Positions 15,463 through 18,035 of a stretch of 18,035 nt of DNA are shown piece by piece. Position 1 is the first letter of the stretch. The number at the start of each line of letters is the position of its first letter. The notes beneath the pieces were generated by a model. It worked only from the letters and a program-made list of their open reading frames with translations. It was not told where the DNA came from and searched no databases. The position numbers were made by a program, and so were the translations under genes. Origin of the DNA: Candidatus Thorarchaeota archaeon (GTDB lineage Archaea; Asgardarchaeota; Thorarchaeia; Thorarchaeales; Thorarchaeaceae); assembly GCA_011365025.1 (NCBI GenBank), contig RDOF01000050.1:1-18035 (forward strand). Reading direction: 5' to 3'.

Positions 15463-16544
15463 ATCAGAGGAGAATGCTACCTCCGGTTATTGCTGTATTC
15501 ATAACACTATCTTTTTGCGGTATCTTGGTTCAGCAAATGTGTTCATTACAACCTTGCAATTCTGCAAATTCGAATATTGGCCAGAGGTTCTCACCTGCAT
15601 TTATGGCGGCTGCCCCCATTGAAATACTGTCCAATAGTGACTTCGTTTCTCAGGGCTGGCCCGGAGTCGGCACGATGGAGAATCCATATAGAATCGAAGG
15701 CCTTCTGATTACATCACAGATCAATGGTGCATGTATTCGAATTCTGAACACTGACCGCTTCTTCAAGATCTCCAACTGTATATTGAATCCCGAAACCCCT
15801 GGCAATGATGCTATCTTCTTTCAAGGAATCGTAAGTGGAGTTGTTGACAATTGTGCCATAGGGCAGGCTGATCATGGTATTTGGGTTCTTCAATCCGACA
15901 TTGTGAATATCACAAGAACCAATTTGGATGGCTCCGGCATAGTAGTTGATACGGCAGGAGGTGTGGTGGTTTCTGAGTGCTCGGTGCAAAACAGCCCTGG
16001 TGACGGTATCACACTAGTGCAAGCATCCTATGGACTTATTGAAAAGACATTCATCACTAGTTCAGCCGCAAATGGTGTCGCTGTGGAGCTATTCTCCGAC
16101 TATAATTGTATCCTTAACAATGACATTCGACTAAACACTGATGCACAAATAAGCATAGATTCCGAGAGTAGTGAGAATGTCATCTTTGGCAATAACCTTT
16201 GGGCAGGGGGTCAATGTGCCCTAGACAACGGCAACCTAAATGGATGGGATGATGGCGTTAGTCTTGGTAATGCTTATTCTGACTATGGCGGCTCTGGACC
16301 CTATACAATTTCAGGGACCGCAGGCTCAGTAGACCACTACCCAACGCTTGCCTCCACAACGCATTCAACGACTAGTACATCGACTTCCTCAACTACAGCA
16401 CTGGAGAACCGCACTTTCTCCCTAACCCTTACTCAGCCTTTGCCTTTGGAAATGAGATATGCACTAGCCGCCGCATACATCTCTGCTTCTTTCATGATTG
16501 CTGTTGTAATTCTGTTCATGGTGTGGAGATCCAAGAAATCATAA
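15459..16544 (+). CDS. Surface-anchored right-handed beta-helix (NosD-like) protein
   Basis: The 361-residue protein starts with a signal sequence or anchor (about 8-24). The segment GTMENPYRIEGLLI (71-84) is the usual lead-in to NosD/CASH-type parallel beta-helices. It is followed by repeated rungs of the form 'ISNCILN', 'VDNCAIG', 'VSECSVQ' and 'GLIEKTFI' through about residue 245. The terminal NAYSDYGG...VDHYP block (271-295) is also typical of NosD relatives. A Ser/Thr-rich stalk (299-313) leads to a membrane helix (about 334-356) and the tail WRSKKS. Such folds bind or process polysaccharides or act as adhesive surface layers; no catalytic carboxylates can be assigned. It is coupled to the small membrane protein upstream. 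The stalk-plus-anchor design matches the DJ-1-like protein in this window. Confidence 0.87.
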   Translation: MNQRRMLPPVIAVFITLSFCGILVQQMCSLQPCNSANSNIGQRFSPAFMAAAPIEILSNSDFVSQGWPGVGTMENPYRIEGLLITSQINGACIRILNTDRFFKISNCILNPETPGNDAIFFQGIVSGVVDNCAIGQADHGIWVLQSDIVNITRTNLDGSGIVVDTAGGVVVSECSVQNSPGDGITLVQASYGLIEKTFITSSAANGVAVELFSDYNCILNNDIRLNTDAQISIDSESSENVIFGNNLWAGGQCALDNGNLNGWDDGVSLGNAYSDYGGSGPYTISGTAGSVDHYPTLASTTHSTTSTSTSSTTALENRTFSLTLTQPLPLEMRYALAAAYISASFMIAVVILFMVWRSKKS

Positions 16545-16573
16545 AGGGCTGGGTAATTCATATATTCCGGAGT

Positions 16574-17878
16574 CTATTCCTTCTTATCCCATGCTATGAA
16601 CTCGCCGCGCGAATCGGGACGAGCGGAAATCCCAGCATGGATGTTATCTAGGATTTCACATGAGCCTTTCTCAACGATTTGCTCAACGATTGGGAGTGTC
16701 CCCGGAAATGGCTCTAGCGCAGCCTCAAGTGAACTTTCGCCATATAGCTGCCTAAGATCGGGGAACCCTCTTTCCAAAGCCTTGGCTAGCTCATGAAAAC
16801 TCTGTGACTCATGACGGGGGCGACCCAACATGTAGGATTGGTAGAATACAATATCAAGCATGATGCTTAACACTCGATGGTTGGCTTCAGGCTCGCCGGG
16901 GAGGCGGTGCCTAACGGACCGGTCACTAATCCCAATCTCCTTGCATACTTCGTGCCCCCGTAGCATCACCTTCACTGGTAGCTTTGACCAGATTGGCATT
17001 CCGTACTTGTTATTGTTTCCATAGATTTCTATAATCTTAGCCAAATGTTCAGGATACCTCTTCCTAACCACATTCAAGAAGTACTCCTTCTGTCTGCCAG
17101 GCTTCAATGTCATGCCGCCAAAAAGAATGAACTCTGCTCCGGCTTTCTTAGCCTCCTTGGCGAGGCCCATCAGGTTCTCATCATTGTCTCCAATCGTTGG
17201 GATAATTGGCGTCGCCATCACCCCGCCAGGAACACCCTTCTTCCTGAATTGCTTCAAAGCATCAAAGCGATCCGAGGTTGCTGAGGCCTTGGGCTCAAAG
17301 ACCTTCTGAATTTCATCATCATGTATTGTAATGGTGAACATCACGCTGGCGCTTGTTTGCTTGTGGATTTCTTTTATGAGGTCAAGGTCTCTCAGCACAA
17401 GATTGGATTTTGTCAAAACACTTAGAGGCATACTGAAATCCAGCAAGGTTTCCATGATTTGCTGCGTAATCTTGCATTCCGTTTCATATGGCTGGAATCC
17501 ATCCGACACTCCTCCGCAGACACCAATTATTTGTCGTTTCGGCTTCATCATTACCAGTCGAGCGGCGTCCTCCTTATCCAAGAAAGACCACAGAGTTTCA
17601 GACTCCAATTCACTTTTGGGATTGAAACCCTCCTTCTTCAGTTCTTTCTTGAGTATCTCTGCGGCATTTTCTTTCGCTCGTATGTGAGTTGTGAAATTGT
17701 CGACGTGATAGTGCTCTGCCATACCGTCACAATACACACAGCCATGCTCGCACCCTCTATATGCATTCAATGACCTATTGATATGAAACCAGCCATCTGC
17801 ATGTATCTTCTTTGAGAGAAGAGAGCGAGCTTTGATACACTCATATCGCATTTGATTCATGGACGTCTTGAACTGCAA
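16574..17878 (-). CDS. Radical SAM protein of the SplB-like family
   Basis: The 434-residue frame holds the radical SAM cluster motif C43-x3-C47-x2-C50 in the context LNAYRGCEHGCVYCDG, as in the family often labelled 'DNA repair photolyase' (SplB-like). The motifs GGVSDGFQPYE (about 122-132) and LSVLTKSNLVLRDLDLI (about 152-168), plus the later FGGMTLKPGRQKEYF, also fit that family. It should bind one [4Fe-4S] cluster and generate a 5'-deoxyadenosyl radical in the cytosol. Most members are not true spore photoproduct lyases, and this one has no demonstrated DNA substrate, so the reaction is unknown. The frame starts at a TTG (17878); the in-frame ATG at 17860 or 17851 is more likely the real start. 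No obvious substrate or partner gene is adjacent. Confidence 0.9.
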   Translation of the reverse strand: MQFKTSMNQMRYECIKARSLLSKKIHADGWFHINRSLNAYRGCEHGCVYCDGMAEHYHVDNFTTHIRAKENAAEILKKELKKEGFNPKSELESETLWSFLDKEDAARLVMMKPKRQIIGVCGGVSDGFQPYETECKITQQIMETLLDFSMPLSVLTKSNLVLRDLDLIKEIHKQTSASVMFTITIHDDEIQKVFEPKASATSDRFDALKQFRKKGVPGGVMATPIIPTIGDNDENLMGLAKEAKKAGAEFILFGGMTLKPGRQKEYFLNVVRKRYPEHLAKIIEIYGNNNKYGMPIWSKLPVKVMLRGHEVCKEIGISDRSVRHRLPGEPEANHRVLSIMLDIVFYQSYMLGRPRHESQSFHELAKALERGFPDLRQLYGESSLEAALEPFPGTLPIVEQIVEKGSCEILDNIHAGISARPDSRGEFIAWDKKE

Positions 17879-17970
17879 CCCATATGACTCTGTTGGACTT
17901 CGCCTTCTCTGCTAATGAAAGAGCAGATTCATAACTTACTTTTACTCGCCAAGGAATAGTGGAGCAAAAC

Positions 17971-18035
17971 ATGGTTCTTACGGATTTGGAATACAGGATC
18001 GTCTTTTTTGCATTCTACGCCGCGTTCTACCTAAT
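17971..18035 (+). CDS. Start of a gene running off the right edge (hypothetical)
   Basis: An ATG at 17971 follows GGAG (17961-17964) at a good distance and an AT-rich stretch near 17936-17944 that could be a TATA element. The 21 visible residues, MVLTDLEYRIVFFAFYAAFY and one Leu, become hydrophobic after residue 10, suggesting a membrane protein. Too little is visible to name it. The 92-base spacer separates it from the divergent radical SAM gene. Confidence 0.45.
   Translation, partial: MVLTDLEYRIVFFAFYAAFYL

Noticed and set aside
1..18035. CRISPR arrays, tRNA or rRNA genes, insertion sequences, attachment sites
   Set aside because: No spaced direct repeats, clover-leaf sequences, rRNA-like blocks, transposase or integrase frames were seen on either strand.

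Overview
The window reads as archaeal chromosome of moderate GC. Several genes have TATA-like boxes 25-40 bases before the start codon, which is the archaeal spacing and often implies very short leaders. GTG and probably TTG starts occur beside ATG. Two secreted proteins end in a Thr/Ser-rich stalk followed by one membrane helix and a short basic tail, and one of these carries a NosD-like beta-helix. These traits suggest an Asgard archaeon, perhaps Thorarchaeia-like, but no marker gene here proves it. There is no rRNA, tRNA, CRISPR array, transposase or integrase.

Layout. 1-1392 (-): a large multi-helix membrane protein cut by the left edge. 1507-7403 (-): a two-gene operon of a 1620-residue tandem-fused UvrA-like ATPase followed, with an ATGA overlap, by an alpha/alpha-toroid (prenyltransferase/squalene-cyclase-like repeat) protein. 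Divergent from it, 7553-8131 (+), is a PduO-type cobalamin adenosyltransferase, then a PNPOx-like split-barrel protein (8261-8698, +). 8685-9959 (-): an exported, membrane-anchored beta-lactamase-fold serine hydrolase. 10136-10828 (+): an SDR oxidoreductase. 10852-11211 (-): a small cupin. 11335-12051 (+): a membrane-anchored DUF4332-like helix-hairpin-helix protein. 12093-13205 (-): a surface-anchored DJ-1/PfpI-like protein. 13251-14114 (-): pirin. 14308-14967 (-): an exported protein of unknown function. 15049-16544 (+): a two-gene unit of a small membrane protein and a surface beta-helix protein. 16574-17878 (-): an SplB-like radical SAM protein. 17971-end (+): the start of another gene.

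The most interesting locus is the UvrA/toroid operon. All four ABC ATPase sites of a UvrA dimer lie in one chain, and the two halves have lost different accessory modules. Half 1 keeps the region matching the UvrB-binding domain but has no insertion domain. Half 2 keeps the insertion domain but has no UvrB-binding domain. The result looks like an obligate, asymmetric UvrA dimer in one polypeptide, translationally coupled to a toroid protein with no known role in repair. The rest is a mosaic of one- and two-gene units, with a clear group of cell-surface proteins (8685-9959, 12093-13205, 14308-14967, 15049-16544). No gap without a gene exceeds 300 bases.
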